The notes under the pieces: model-generated | The model's database searches: none | The model's input: the letters and a program-made list of their open reading frames with translations, nothing else | What the model was told of the DNA's origin: nothing | Shown here: piece after piece, positions 7,854 through 16,599 of the stretch | How positions within the stretch are numbered: position 1 is the stretch's first letter | How the letters are laid out: each line of letters starts with the position of its first letter | Position numbers and translations under genes: made by a program | Origin: JANNGC01 sp043757045 | GTDB taxonomy: Bacteria > Verrucomicrobiota > Verrucomicrobiia > Limisphaerales > SIBH01 | Length of the DNA stretch: 21,859 nucleotides | Direction: 5' to 3' | Assembly (NCBI GenBank): GCA_043757045.1 | Contig: JAYVQC010000170.1 | Location: 1 to 21,859 of the forward strand

Positions 7854-8624
7854 ATGACCGTAACCACACCAATGCCGCGCCCACCCGACGAGGCCGGGCG
7901 TCTCGCCCTGCGGCTGCGCCCGGCGGCACGAGCGGTGATGTTTCAGCAATGGCGCGAGTTGCTCTTCCTGCACTGGGAGTATTCCGTGGCGGAGATTCAG
8001 CGAACGCTGCCGGAAGGACTGTTCGTGGATACGTTCGCGGGCAAAGCCTACCTGGGCGTCGTCCCGTTCTTCATGCAGAACATCCGGCCACGGTTCTTGC
8101 CCGCCGTGCCTGGCCTTTCCAACTTCCTGGAAATGAACCTGCGCACCTACGTCCACGACCGCGCCGGCGTGCCCGGAGTCTGGTTCTACTCGCTGGATGC
8201 GAATCAGCGACTGGCGGTGGCCATTGCGCGGCGTTTCTTTCATCTGCCCTACAAGTACGCGACGATGAAATCGAGCCGGTCGCCTCAAGGTGCGATCCGC
8301 TACGAATCCCAGCGCGGCGGTGACGATGCGAACGGCGCTGGTTGCGTGTTTGAGTATGCGCCCGGTGCTGAGTTACCGACCGCGGCACCTGCATCGTTGG
8401 AATTCTTTCTCGTTGAGCGTTACCGGCTCTACGCGACGGCTGGTGGTCGGCTCTGGCGGGGCGCGGTGTTCCATCAACCGTATCCGCTGTGTCGCGCTGA
8501 GGTGACGGCGTGGGACGAACATCTCCTGACGCTCAACGGCTTCGCGCCTACGGGCCGCCGCCCCGACCACATCATGATGTCACGCGGCGTGGACGTGACC
8601 GTCTTTCCACTGGAGCGCGTTTGA
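7854..8624 (+). CDS. DUF2071 / YqjF-like protein
   Basis: 256-aa cytoplasmic protein. The order of blocks matches DUF2071 (YqjF): VMFQQWRELLFLHWEYSVAE at about 29-48, LPEGLFVDTFAGKAYLGVVPF, NFLEMNLRTYVHDRAGVPGV, WFYSLDANQRLAVAIARRFF, and near the end FLVERYRLYATAGGRLWRG followed by VFHQPYPLCRAEV. The length fits the family. The fold is related to acetoacetate decarboxylase, but the catalytic lysine of that enzyme is not evident, and the cellular role of DUF2071 is not established. The ATG at 7854 is 110 bases from the divergent glycohydrolase-like gene, so the two may share a control region. No Shine-Dalgarno is visible. Confidence 0.85.
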   Translation: MTVTTPMPRPPDEAGRLALRLRPAARAVMFQQWRELLFLHWEYSVAEIQRTLPEGLFVDTFAGKAYLGVVPFFMQNIRPRFLPAVPGLSNFLEMNLRTYVHDRAGVPGVWFYSLDANQRLAVAIARRFFHLPYKYATMKSSRSPQGAIRYESQRGGDDANGAGCVFEYAPGAELPTAAPASLEFFLVERYRLYATAGGRLWRGAVFHQPYPLCRAEVTAWDEHLLTLNGFAPTGRRPDHIMMSRGVDVTVFPLERV

Positions 8625-8997
8625 CAGCGTCCCCGCCGGTGAAGAATTTTTCGCGCGCGAGTTGAATGCCCTGGTCGGGTATCGCTGGTGCGACGTCAGC
8701 GTGGGTACTGACGCCACTGCGCGGTGAAAGAAAACCTGGCCTGACTGACAGAGTACGACCGCATTGCCATTTGCGATCCAGCAGGACAAATTCAGATCCG
8801 ATGCTTGCGCCAGTAAAAATCATGGCGGGAAGAAATTCCGCCGGGGGCGAGGCCATCGGCCGACCTCGTCTCGCGCGAAGCCGCGCGCGTCCAAACCAGG
8901 CGCGCGCAACTCGCCGTGTAGCGCCCGGATGTCGGTGCCAAAATGCCCGTCCCGAACTCGAACGAAAAAACCAATGAGACCCCACCTTTGCGGCCTG
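8625..8997 (+). other. Intergenic stretch upstream of the sulfatase
   Basis: These 373 bases hold no gene I can support. The sulfatase frame is open back to 8764 (TTG), but the translation there is basic, low-information and precedes the signal peptide. One modest hairpin is visible (GGCGGGA at 8824-8830 against TTCCGCC at 8836-8842, five-base loop, one G-T pair). No convincing promoter or RNA gene was found. The length suggests regulatory sequence or decayed coding DNA. Confidence 0.5.
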
Positions 8998-10413
8998 ATG
9001 AAATTCGTGCGCCGGCTCCTTCTGGGCCTGCTCTGCCTGCCGTGGTTCGCGTCCGCGGCGGAACCGACCGCGCGACCGAACATCCTCTTCGTCATCGCCG
9101 ACCAGTGGCGCGCGCAGGCGTTCGGGTTCGCGGGCGATCCGAATGTGCAGACGCCCAACCTCGACCGCTTCGAGAAACAGTCCGTGCATTTCACGCAGGC
9201 GGTCGCGGGGATGCCGGTGTGTTCGCCCACGCGCGCGTCCCTGCTGACCGGCCAGCGCCCGCCCACGCACGGCGTGTTCATCAATGACGTACCGTTGAAC
9301 GCCAACGCCGTGACGCTGCCGAAGGTGCTGCAGGCCGCCGGTTACGACACCGGCTGCATCGGCAAGTGGCACATTGACGGCCACGGCAGCCGCTCGGCGT
9401 TCATCCCCCGCGAGCGCCGGCAGGGGTTTGATTACTGGAAAGTTCTGGAATGCACGCACGCCTACAACAACTCGCCCTACTACGCGGACGGCCCGGAGAA
9501 ATTGAAGTGGGATGGCTACGACGCCTTCGCGCAGACGCGCGACGCGCAGGCGTATCTGCGCGCGCGCACGAAGGTCGCGAAACCGTTCCTCCTCTGGCTC
9601 GCGTGGGGACCGCCGCACAATCCCTACGAGACCGCGCCGCCGAAATACCGTGCGCTCTACGCGCCGGAAAAAATCACGCTGCATCCGAACGTGCCCCAGT
9701 CCGCGCGCGGGAAGGCCCGCCAGGAACTGGCCGGCTATTACGCCCACTGCACCGCGCTCGATGACGCCTTCGCCGACCTGCTGCGCACGCTGGACGAAAC
9801 GGGACTCGCGACCAACACCATCGTGGTCTTCACCTCGGATCACGGCGACATGCTTTGGTCGCAGAACCAGCAGCGGAAGCAGCGCCCGTGGGAGGAATCC
9901 GCGCGTGTGCCGATGCTGCTGCGCCTGCCCGCGTCGCTCGGCATCAAGCCCCAACGCCTTGCCGCCACGATCAATTCCGAGGACGTGATGCCGACGCTGT
10001 TGAGCCTCGCGGGCGTGGCGGTTCCAAAATCTGTCGAGGGGTTGGACTTCACCGGCGCGATGCGCGGCGGCGCGGATCCGTCGGGCGGGTCCACGGTGTT
10101 GCGCTGCCTCGTGCCGTTTGGCGAGTTCACCCGCGCCCGCGGCGGCCGCGAATACCGCGCACTCCGCACCGCGCAACATACTTACGTGCGAGCGCTGGAC
10201 GGCCCGTGGCTGCTCTACGACCACGAGCGCGACCCTTATCAGACGAACAACCTCGCGGACCTTTCCGCTTATGAACCGCTCCAGAAAAAACTCGACGCGC
10301 GGTTGAAGGAAAAACTCGTTGCCCAACACGATGACTTCCGCCCCGGCCCCGAATACATCCGCCGCTGGAACTACACGGTGGACACGAATGAGACGGCAAT
10401 CTACCGGCCGTGA
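8998..10413 (+). CDS. Secreted sulfatase (type I, formylglycine-dependent)
   Basis: 471 aa from the chosen start. Residues 1-21 are a signal peptide (MKFVRR, a Leu-rich core, then FASAA before EPTARPN), so the enzyme is exported. Metal and active-site features of the alkaline-phosphatase-superfamily sulfatases are present: ADQW with Asp35, the formylglycine motif Cys75-Ser-Pro-Thr-Arg79 in PVCSPTRASLLTGQRPPTHG, GCIGKWHIDGHG, and TSDHGDML with Asp281-His282. Cys75 must be converted to formylglycine by a maturase not seen here. It hydrolyses sulfate esters, probably of polysaccharides or other organosulfates; the exact substrate cannot be assigned. An ATG at 8974 in the same frame would add eight residues before the signal peptide; I prefer 8998 for its compact basic n-region. 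Confidence 0.92.
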   Translation: MKFVRRLLLGLLCLPWFASAAEPTARPNILFVIADQWRAQAFGFAGDPNVQTPNLDRFEKQSVHFTQAVAGMPVCSPTRASLLTGQRPPTHGVFINDVPLNANAVTLPKVLQAAGYDTGCIGKWHIDGHGSRSAFIPRERRQGFDYWKVLECTHAYNNSPYYADGPEKLKWDGYDAFAQTRDAQAYLRARTKVAKPFLLWLAWGPPHNPYETAPPKYRALYAPEKITLHPNVPQSARGKARQELAGYYAHCTALDDAFADLLRTLDETGLATNTIVVFTSDHGDMLWSQNQQRKQRPWEESARVPMLLRLPASLGIKPQRLAATINSEDVMPTLLSLAGVAVPKSVEGLDFTGAMRGGADPSGGSTVLRCLVPFGEFTRARGGREYRALRTAQHTYVRALDGPWLLYDHERDPYQTNNLADLSAYEPLQKKLDARLKEKLVAQHDDFRPGPEYIRRWNYTVDTNETAIYRP

Positions 10414-10428
10414 CCGGCGCGCGATGGT

Positions 10429-11139
10429 TCAACTGATCAACAGCAGCCGGGCCGGATCGCCGGGCCGTTGCTCGGGCGCGCGATGGAGGCACGGCGGAAC
10501 GGGGCAGCCGGGATATTCCACCGCGATGCGCCACAAGTTGCCCACGCCGAAGGAAAACGGCTGCGCTCCCGGTTCCGGCGCGTAGTGCAGATCGTAGCAA
10601 TGTTCTCGCAAGTATTCGGTGAAGTCGCCGTCGTCCGCGCCGCCGAATTGTTCGAGCAGCTTCGCGCGCGTGCCGGGCCGGTCTACATGCCGCCGCGCTA
10701 CCTCGTTGCTCACGCCTTCGGAAGCCGCGCCGTGGTAGGTGCAGAGGTACGTGTCGGCCTCGACCGGCGCGCGGTCCGCGTGAAAGGAATAGACATCCGT
10801 GCGCACCACCTCCGACGCGTCATCGCGGGGATAGCCCTGAATGCAATCCAGCACCGGGGCCAAACCGTGCGCGCGGAGCAGTCGCTGGTCTTCGAGGAGA
10901 ATGTCCACCGCGAGACGGCCGGCGTCGCTGAGGGGCAGGGCGTTGAGCAGCGCATCGTCCAGCGTCATCATCTCCTCGGGCACGTCGAGCCGTTCCACCA
11001 CTTCGCGGAAATCCCCCGGCAAGGTGCGCGCCCAGCAAAGCGCGTTCACACCATCGGCAAAAGGTGTCGCGACCAGTTCCGCGAAACTGTTCACCACCTT
11101 GACGCGGGCGTAGCCGGGCGGCGGGAGGAATGAAGCCAT
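10429..11139 (-). CDS. Uncharacterised protein with HxD...H motif (DUF1826-like)
   Basis: 236 aa, soluble. The C-terminal half holds TDVYSFHADRAPVEADTYLC (His120-Ala-Asp122), then TYHGAASEGVSNEVA, and near the end VPPCLHRAPEQ (His219) with a closing PARLLLIS strand. An HxD plus distal His in this order resembles the iron facial triad of 2-oxoglutarate-oxygenase-like folds and the pattern I remember for DUF1826 (FHxD, TYxG, HRSP, RLLL). The N-terminal half (about 10-95) is helical. Function unknown; iron binding is inferred. I chose ATG 11139 rather than TTG 11154 because it avoids overlap with the toxin gene, whose stop lies 8 bases upstream. That spacing suggests co-transcription with the toxin-antitoxin pair. 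It ends 15 bases from the convergent sulfatase stop. Confidence 0.65.
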   Translation of the reverse strand: MASFLPPPGYARVKVVNSFAELVATPFADGVNALCWARTLPGDFREVVERLDVPEEMMTLDDALLNALPLSDAGRLAVDILLEDQRLLRAHGLAPVLDCIQGYPRDDASEVVRTDVYSFHADRAPVEADTYLCTYHGAASEGVSNEVARRHVDRPGTRAKLLEQFGGADDGDFTEYLREHCYDLHYAPEPGAQPFSFGVGNLWRIAVEYPGCPVPPCLHRAPEQRPGDPARLLLIS

Positions 11140-11147
11140 GTGTGGTA

Positions 11148-11534
11148 TCACCAAACGGCGCGGACACCGTAGAGCGGGAAGGCTTCGTCGGGCGACACAA
11201 TGGCCAAATCGTGCATCAGCGCCTGCGCGAGGATGGCGCGGTCGAAAGGATCCTTATGATGGGCCGGCAGTTCGCTGGCGCGCAGCAGGGTCTCGGCGGT
11301 CAGTGGCAGTTCGACGAGTCCCCATTTCCCAATTTGTTCAACCCACCAGGAACGCGGCGTGGCGGGCAGGGTCAGTTTGCCGGCCCTGTGCTTGAGGGCG
11401 ATTTCCCAGAGGCTCGCATGGCTGATGTGCAGGACGGATTCGGAGTGGTTGATGGCATCGGTCGCGGTCCGGCTCAAGCAGGTCGGTTCGCCCGCCAGCC
11501 AGATGAGCGTGCAGGAATCCAGCAGCAGATTCAC
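11148..11534 (-). CDS. vapC: PIN-domain toxin (VapC-like)
   Basis: 128-aa PIN-domain ribonuclease. The acidic metal-binding residues are in family positions: Asp6 in LLLDSCTLIWL, Glu44 in SLWEIALKH, Asp95 and Asp98 in HHKDPFDRAILAQA, and Asp116 in AIVSPDEAF, ending with the usual YGVRAVW strand. VapC toxins cleave structured RNA such as tRNA or rRNA when the antitoxin is lost. The start is GTG and overlaps the antitoxin stop as GTGA, typical of coupled toxin-antitoxin operons. All catalytic residues are intact, so it is probably active. Length is normal (about 125-140). Confidence 0.9.
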   Translation of the reverse strand: MNLLLDSCTLIWLAGEPTCLSRTATDAINHSESVLHISHASLWEIALKHRAGKLTLPATPRSWWVEQIGKWGLVELPLTAETLLRASELPAHHKDPFDRAILAQALMHDLAIVSPDEAFPLYGVRAVW

Positions 11535-11773
11535 AGCAAGCCCAATTCTTTCATGCCCGCCTCATCCAGCGCAGCGAAGGAGGCGGCGTTCCATTGTACG
11601 GGGGCCGAGGTCATCTCGCCGACTTTGGGACGGGCGGCGGCGCGGGGTGCGGGAAGCGGGATAATTTTTGCGAACACCGTGGCACCGTCGCGTAGGAAAA
11701 TTTCCTCGCCGCCTTTGACCTGGCGCATGAGTTGGGGAAAATGGCTTTCGGCGTAATCCAGCGTCGTTTCCAT
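11531..11773 (-). CDS. Phd/YefM-type antitoxin partner of the PIN toxin
   Basis: 80 aa. The N-terminal 45 residues (TTLDYAESHFPQLMRQVKGG, then EEIFLRDGATVFAKIIPL) have the Phd/YefM DNA-binding pattern: a short strand, helices, then the G-E-x-I-x-L-x-R-DG hairpin. The C-terminal part (about 46-80) is a flexible, Ala/Pro-rich toxin-binding tail. It precedes the toxin and overlaps it by 4 bases. Antitoxins of this type neutralise the toxin and repress their own promoter, here probably in the gap shared with the divergent secreted fusion gene, where a perfect palindrome lies 45 bases upstream. Confidence 0.88.
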   Translation of the reverse strand: METTLDYAESHFPQLMRQVKGGEEIFLRDGATVFAKIIPLPAPRAAARPKVGEMTSAPVQWNAASFAALDEAGMKELGLL

Positions 11774-11817
11774 ACGCGAACCTTGCCATCGGCCCTCACA
11801 GCGTCAAGGACGCAGGC

Positions 11818-11832
11818 TGGCCGTTTCGGCCA
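11818..11832. promoter_or_regulatory. Perfect palindrome, candidate antitoxin operator
   Basis: TGGCCG, a three-base spacer TTT and CGGCCA form a perfect 6+6 palindrome between the divergent antitoxin gene (start 11773) and the secreted fusion gene (start 11892). Its place and symmetry suit an operator bound by the antitoxin dimer, but a single copy with a three-base loop could equally be one of the hairpin repeats seen elsewhere in the window. Confidence 0.35.
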
Positions 11833-11891
11833 ACGCAACCGGGCTGACTGCGGGCTTTTCAACGCGCCTGATGATTCGGCAGACTGCCCGC

Positions 11892-14800
11892 ATGTTCACA
11901 CGATTGCTCGGTCTCACGACCGCATTGGTTTTGGCGGCAGGTTTGTCGGCGCAGGAAAAGCCTGACAACTCACCGCACGCCCCGAAGGCGCTGCCGCCGG
12001 ACGCCACGTCCGCGCGTCCGCAAAGGGTCGCCCCGCCTTTGGCGGGCGAACGCATCGTCTTCCTCGGCAACGGTCTCGCGGAGCGCGACGTGTATTACAG
12101 CCGGATGGAGACGGAATTGCATCTGCGCTATCCGGCCCAGCAACTCGTGGTGCGGAACATGGGGCGACCGGGGGACACGCCGGGGTTTCGTCCGCATCCG
12201 GCGCGCAAGTCGCAGTGGGCGTTTCCCGGCGCGGAGAAGTTTCATCCCGAACTCGCCATGCACAACGGCATCGGCTTTTACCCCACGCCGGATCAGTGGC
12301 TCACCTTCCTGAGTGTGGACACCATCGTGGCGTTCTTTGGCTTCAATGAATCGTTCGACGGGCCGGAGCGCGTGGCGAATTACGAGGCCGAGTTGGAAGC
12401 GTTCGTGAAGCACACGTTGAGCAAGGCTTACAACAGCAACGCCGCGCCGCGCCTGGTGCTGGTGTCGCCGATTGCCTTCGAGGATTTGTCGGCCAAGCGC
12501 GATCTCCCGAACGGCAAGAAAGAGAACGCCAGCCTCGCGCTCTACACGGCGGCGATGGAGAAGGTGGCGCAGCGCAACGGGCTGACCTTCGTCGATCTGT
12601 TTCATCCCACGTTGGCGAGCTACGCGAAGCGTTCGCAGCCGCTGACCATCAATGGCTTCGCACCGACGGAAGCTGGCTACACGGAGTTAGGCGGGTTGCT
12701 CGCGGATGCAATGTTCGGCAAACAAAAGCATCAATCGAAGGCCGCCGCGTCGCTCGTCCACGCAGCGGTGAAGGAAAAAGATTTCTTCTGGAACAACGAT
12801 TACAACCTCGTGAACGGCGTCCACACGCACGGCCAGCGTTACGCGCCCTACGGTCCGCAGAATTATCCCGACGAGATCGCGAAGACGCGCGAGCTGATGG
12901 CGATTCGCGAGGCGCGGCTGCACGAAGTCGCGAAAGGCACCACGAAGAGTCTCGCCGTGGATGACTCGAAGACGCGTGCGCTGCCGCCGGTGCCGACAAA
13001 TTTCAAGCGCCCCATCGAGTATCTCGACGGTCAGAAAGCCATCGAGAAGATCACCATGATGAAGGGCTACAAGGTCGAGCTGTTCGCTTCGGAGAAGGAA
13101 TTTCCCGACATGAAGAATCCGGTGCAGATGTCCTTCGACGCGAAGGGCCGCCTCTGGGTGGCGGTGATGCCGGCGTATCCGCATTACAAGCCGGGCGACG
13201 AGCGGCCCGACGACAAGCTGCTCATCCTTGAAGACACCGACGGCGACGGGCGCGCGGACAAGCAGACGATTTTCGCGCGCGGCTTGCATCTGCCCATCGG
13301 CTTCGAGTTGGCGCCCGAGGGCGTTTATCTTTCGCAGGAGCCGAACCTCTGCCTGCTCGTGGATGACGACAAAGACGATCACGCCGACCGCATGGAGATT
13401 CTCATGCACGGCTTCGACACGCACGACACGCATCACGCCATCTCGGCTTATTGCGCCGACGCGAGCGGCGCGTTTTATCTGCTCGAAGGCCGCTTCCTGC
13501 ACAGCCAGGTCGAGACGCCGTATGGCCCACAGCGTTGCAACGATGGCGGCGCGTGGCGTTTCGACCCGAAGAGCTTCCGCCTCGAACGCCACAACCAGGT
13601 GGATGTGAACAATCCGTGGGGCTATTCGTTTGATTATTGGGAACAGGATTACCTGAGCGACGCTTCGAGCGGGGAGAACTTCTGGTCATTGCCGCTCTCC
13701 GCCAAGATGCCCTACGGCGTGGAGATCAAAAAGGTCGGCGAGTTCGCGCCCAAGCGTTCGCGGCCCACGTCCGGCGCGGAGTTCGTTTCCTCGCGGCATT
13801 TCCCCGACGACGCGCAGGGCAATTTCATGATCTGCAACAGCATCGGCTTCCTCGGCATCAGCTATCACAACGTCTGGGAAGATGGCTCCGGTTTTTCCGG
13901 CAAGCAGGCGGGTGATTTGCTTTCGTCGAGCGATCCGAATTTCCGTCCGGTAGATTTGGAATTCGCGCCCGACGGCTCGCTCTACTTCATTGACTGGCAC
14001 AACGCGCTCATCGGCCACATGCAGCACAACGCGCGCGACCCGAACCGCGACCACGATCACGGACGCATCTATCGCATCACCTATCCGGGCCGCCCGCTTG
14101 TCGCGCCGACGAAGGTCGCGGGCGCGAGCGTCTCGGAGTTGTTGGATAATTTGAAGCTGCCCGAATACCGCACGCGCTACCGCACGCGGCGCGAACTGCG
14201 CGGGTGCCCGGCCAGCGAAGTGATTCCCGCCGTGAAGGCGTGGGCCGCGAAGCTCGACAAAACTGATCCCAAGTACGAGCACCATCTTTGCGAAGCGCTC
14301 TGGGCCACATGGGCGCAGAACCAGCCCGACGCCGGATTGCTCAAGCGCTGCCTCCAGGCCAACGCACCGCAAGCCCGTGCCGCCGCCGTCCATGTGCTGC
14401 GCTACACCGCGCACCAGATTCCGAACTCCACCGACCTGTTCTTGCAGGCCGCGCGTGACGCGCACGGACGCGTCCGTCTCGAAGCCATCGTCGCCGCGTC
14501 GTGGCTCGATAACACCGATGGCGCCCGCATCGTGCTCGAAGCGATGAAGCTGCCCTTCGACAAATGGATGGGTCCGGTTACGAAACAGATTCTGGAAGGC
14601 ACGCTCAAGGACGACGTGGCCGCGCTCCAGAAGACCTCGGGCTTTTCGCTCAACAACAATCCGAACGCGCAAGCCTGGCTGGCCGGCGATTTCAAGTTCG
14701 CCGCCGCACCGAAGACCGAGGAGGAAAAGTCCTTCGGTCCCACGCGCGCACTGACGGGCGATGATTTGAAATCCTATCAACTGGGCCGCTCCGTTTTCCT

Positions 14801-15227
14801 GCGCGACGCGCATTGCGGCACCTGTCACCAGCCGAACGGGCAGGGGATGCCCGCCATGTATCCCACGCTGGCTGGCAGCGACTGGCTCAAGAGCGACGAG
14901 CGCCTGATCAAGATCGTGCTAAAAGGCTTGTGGGGTCCGATGGAAATCAACGGCCAGAAATTTGATCCGACCAAAGGCGTGCCGCCCATGCCCGGCTTCG
15001 GCGGTTTCCTGAACGACGAGGAAGTGGCCGGCACGATCAATTACGTGCGCCAGTCCTTTGGCAACGATCTCCCGCTCGTCACTGCGGCACAGGTCGCGCA
15101 GGTTCGTGCCGCCACGAAAGACCGCGTGGACTTCTACATGGTCGAGGACATCATGAAAGAGCACCCACTGCCCGGCTGGGAGAAGTGGGAGAAGATGGCC
15201 AAGTCCGCGAAGTCGGAATACGAGTAG
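11892..15227 (+). CDS. Secreted PVC-type SGNH-like / membrane-bound-dehydrogenase propeller / cytochrome c fusion protein
   Basis: About 1111 aa. Residues 1-20 form a signal peptide. Residues ~50-275 are an SGNH-hydrolase-like domain (IVFLGNGLAER, FFGFNESF, INGFAPTEAGY). Residues ~383-735 are the PVC 'putative membrane-bound dehydrogenase' beta-propeller, with aspartate-rich calcium-like loops (LEDTDGDGRAD, VDDDKDDHADR) and PDGSLYFIDWHN. Residues ~760-900 are HEAT-like helical repeats. Residues ~945-1060 are a cytochrome c domain with heme motif CGTCH (975-979) and a candidate axial Met in PPMPGFGG. It likely oxidises a sugar or other organic substrate outside the cytoplasm and passes electrons to the heme. 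In the SGNH part the block I Ser and the block V His are missing, so that domain is probably not a hydrolase. An in-frame ATG at 11871 would lengthen the signal peptide by seven residues. Confidence 0.88.
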   Translation: MFTRLLGLTTALVLAAGLSAQEKPDNSPHAPKALPPDATSARPQRVAPPLAGERIVFLGNGLAERDVYYSRMETELHLRYPAQQLVVRNMGRPGDTPGFRPHPARKSQWAFPGAEKFHPELAMHNGIGFYPTPDQWLTFLSVDTIVAFFGFNESFDGPERVANYEAELEAFVKHTLSKAYNSNAAPRLVLVSPIAFEDLSAKRDLPNGKKENASLALYTAAMEKVAQRNGLTFVDLFHPTLASYAKRSQPLTINGFAPTEAGYTELGGLLADAMFGKQKHQSKAAASLVHAAVKEKDFFWNNDYNLVNGVHTHGQRYAPYGPQNYPDEIAKTRELMAIREARLHEVAKGTTKSLAVDDSKTRALPPVPTNFKRPIEYLDGQKAIEKITMMKGYKVELFASEKEFPDMKNPVQMSFDAKGRLWVAVMPAYPHYKPGDERPDDKLLILEDTDGDGRADKQTIFARGLHLPIGFELAPEGVYLSQEPNLCLLVDDDKDDHADRMEILMHGFDTHDTHHAISAYCADASGAFYLLEGRFLHSQVETPYGPQRCNDGGAWRFDPKSFRLERHNQVDVNNPWGYSFDYWEQDYLSDASSGENFWSLPLSAKMPYGVEIKKVGEFAPKRSRPTSGAEFVSSRHFPDDAQGNFMICNSIGFLGISYHNVWEDGSGFSGKQAGDLLSSSDPNFRPVDLEFAPDGSLYFIDWHNALIGHMQHNARDPNRDHDHGRIYRITYPGRPLVAPTKVAGASVSELLDNLKLPEYRTRYRTRRELRGCPASEVIPAVKAWAAKLDKTDPKYEHHLCEALWATWAQNQPDAGLLKRCLQANAPQARAAAVHVLRYTAHQIPNSTDLFLQAARDAHGRVRLEAIVAASWLDNTDGARIVLEAMKLPFDKWMGPVTKQILEGTLKDDVAALQKTSGFSLNNNPNAQAWLAGDFKFAAAPKTEEEKSFGPTRALTGDDLKSYQLGRSVFLRDAHCGTCHQPNGQGMPAMYPTLAGSDWLKSDERLIKIVLKGLWGPMEINGQKFDPTKGVPPMPGFGGFLNDEEVAGTINYVRQSFGNDLPLVTAAQVAQVRAATKDRVDFYMVEDIMKEHPLPGWEKWEKMAKSAKSEYE

Positions 15228-15281
15228 AAGAGTCGGGCGAGTGGCCGCGCGCTGCGGTCATCAGTGCGCCGGGGTGAGGTG

Positions 15282-16307
<1,026 letters not shown>

Positions 16308-16310
16308 TGT

Positions 16311-16556
16311 TCAAAAACTATTCCGCGCCGCGACAGCTTCAAGATCAGCCCGCGAATACGGCGTGAACGGCCCCTTCGCCGCCTTCAGCAACTCCGCCGC
16401 CAGTTCCGGTGAATCTTCATCCAAGTCCAGCAAGTTGCCGGGGCACAGCGTTACGGCGCGGTCGCCGTCTTTGAGGATGATGGTTTCACCATTGAAAGCC
16501 TGCGCCAATAGTTGGGGGAGTTGCCCCTCCGCTTCGCCGACGCTCATTGTTTTCAT
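16311..16556 (-). CDS. Orphan Phd/YefM-type antitoxin
   Basis: 81 aa with the Phd pattern: TMSVGEAEGQLPQLLAQAFN, then GETIILKDGDRAVTLCPG, and an acidic, helical tail (DLDEDSPELAAELLKAAKG). It resembles the antitoxin at 11531-11773 in layout, but no PIN or RelE toxin follows: the next gene, 3 bases downstream, is the zinc dehydrogenase. It may be a relic of a lost pair, an antitoxin for a toxin elsewhere, or an autonomous repressor of the adjacent metabolic gene. ATG 16556, with a second ATG at 16547. The frame is intact. Confidence 0.75.
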   Translation of the reverse strand: MKTMSVGEAEGQLPQLLAQAFNGETIILKDGDRAVTLCPGNLLDLDEDSPELAAELLKAAKGPFTPYSRADLEAVAARNSF

Positions 16557-16599
16557 GTTTCGAGCTTAGGCCATGCGCGGGCAGAAAACCAAGCGGCTG

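Noticed and set aside
8572..10329. 585-aa minus-strand ORF opposite the sulfatase
   Set aside because: The sulfatase signature and signal peptide are on the plus strand; this frame is Arg/Val-rich with no recognisable domain.
11774..11815. Sigma-70 promoter for the toxin-antitoxin pair
   Set aside because: A TTGACG is present on the minus strand, but the matching -10 position reads AAGGTT (2 of 6), so it was not listed.
15228..15281. Terminator between the PVC fusion gene and the convergent dehydrogenase
   Set aside because: Some GC-rich complementarity, but no convincing stem-loop followed by T residues.
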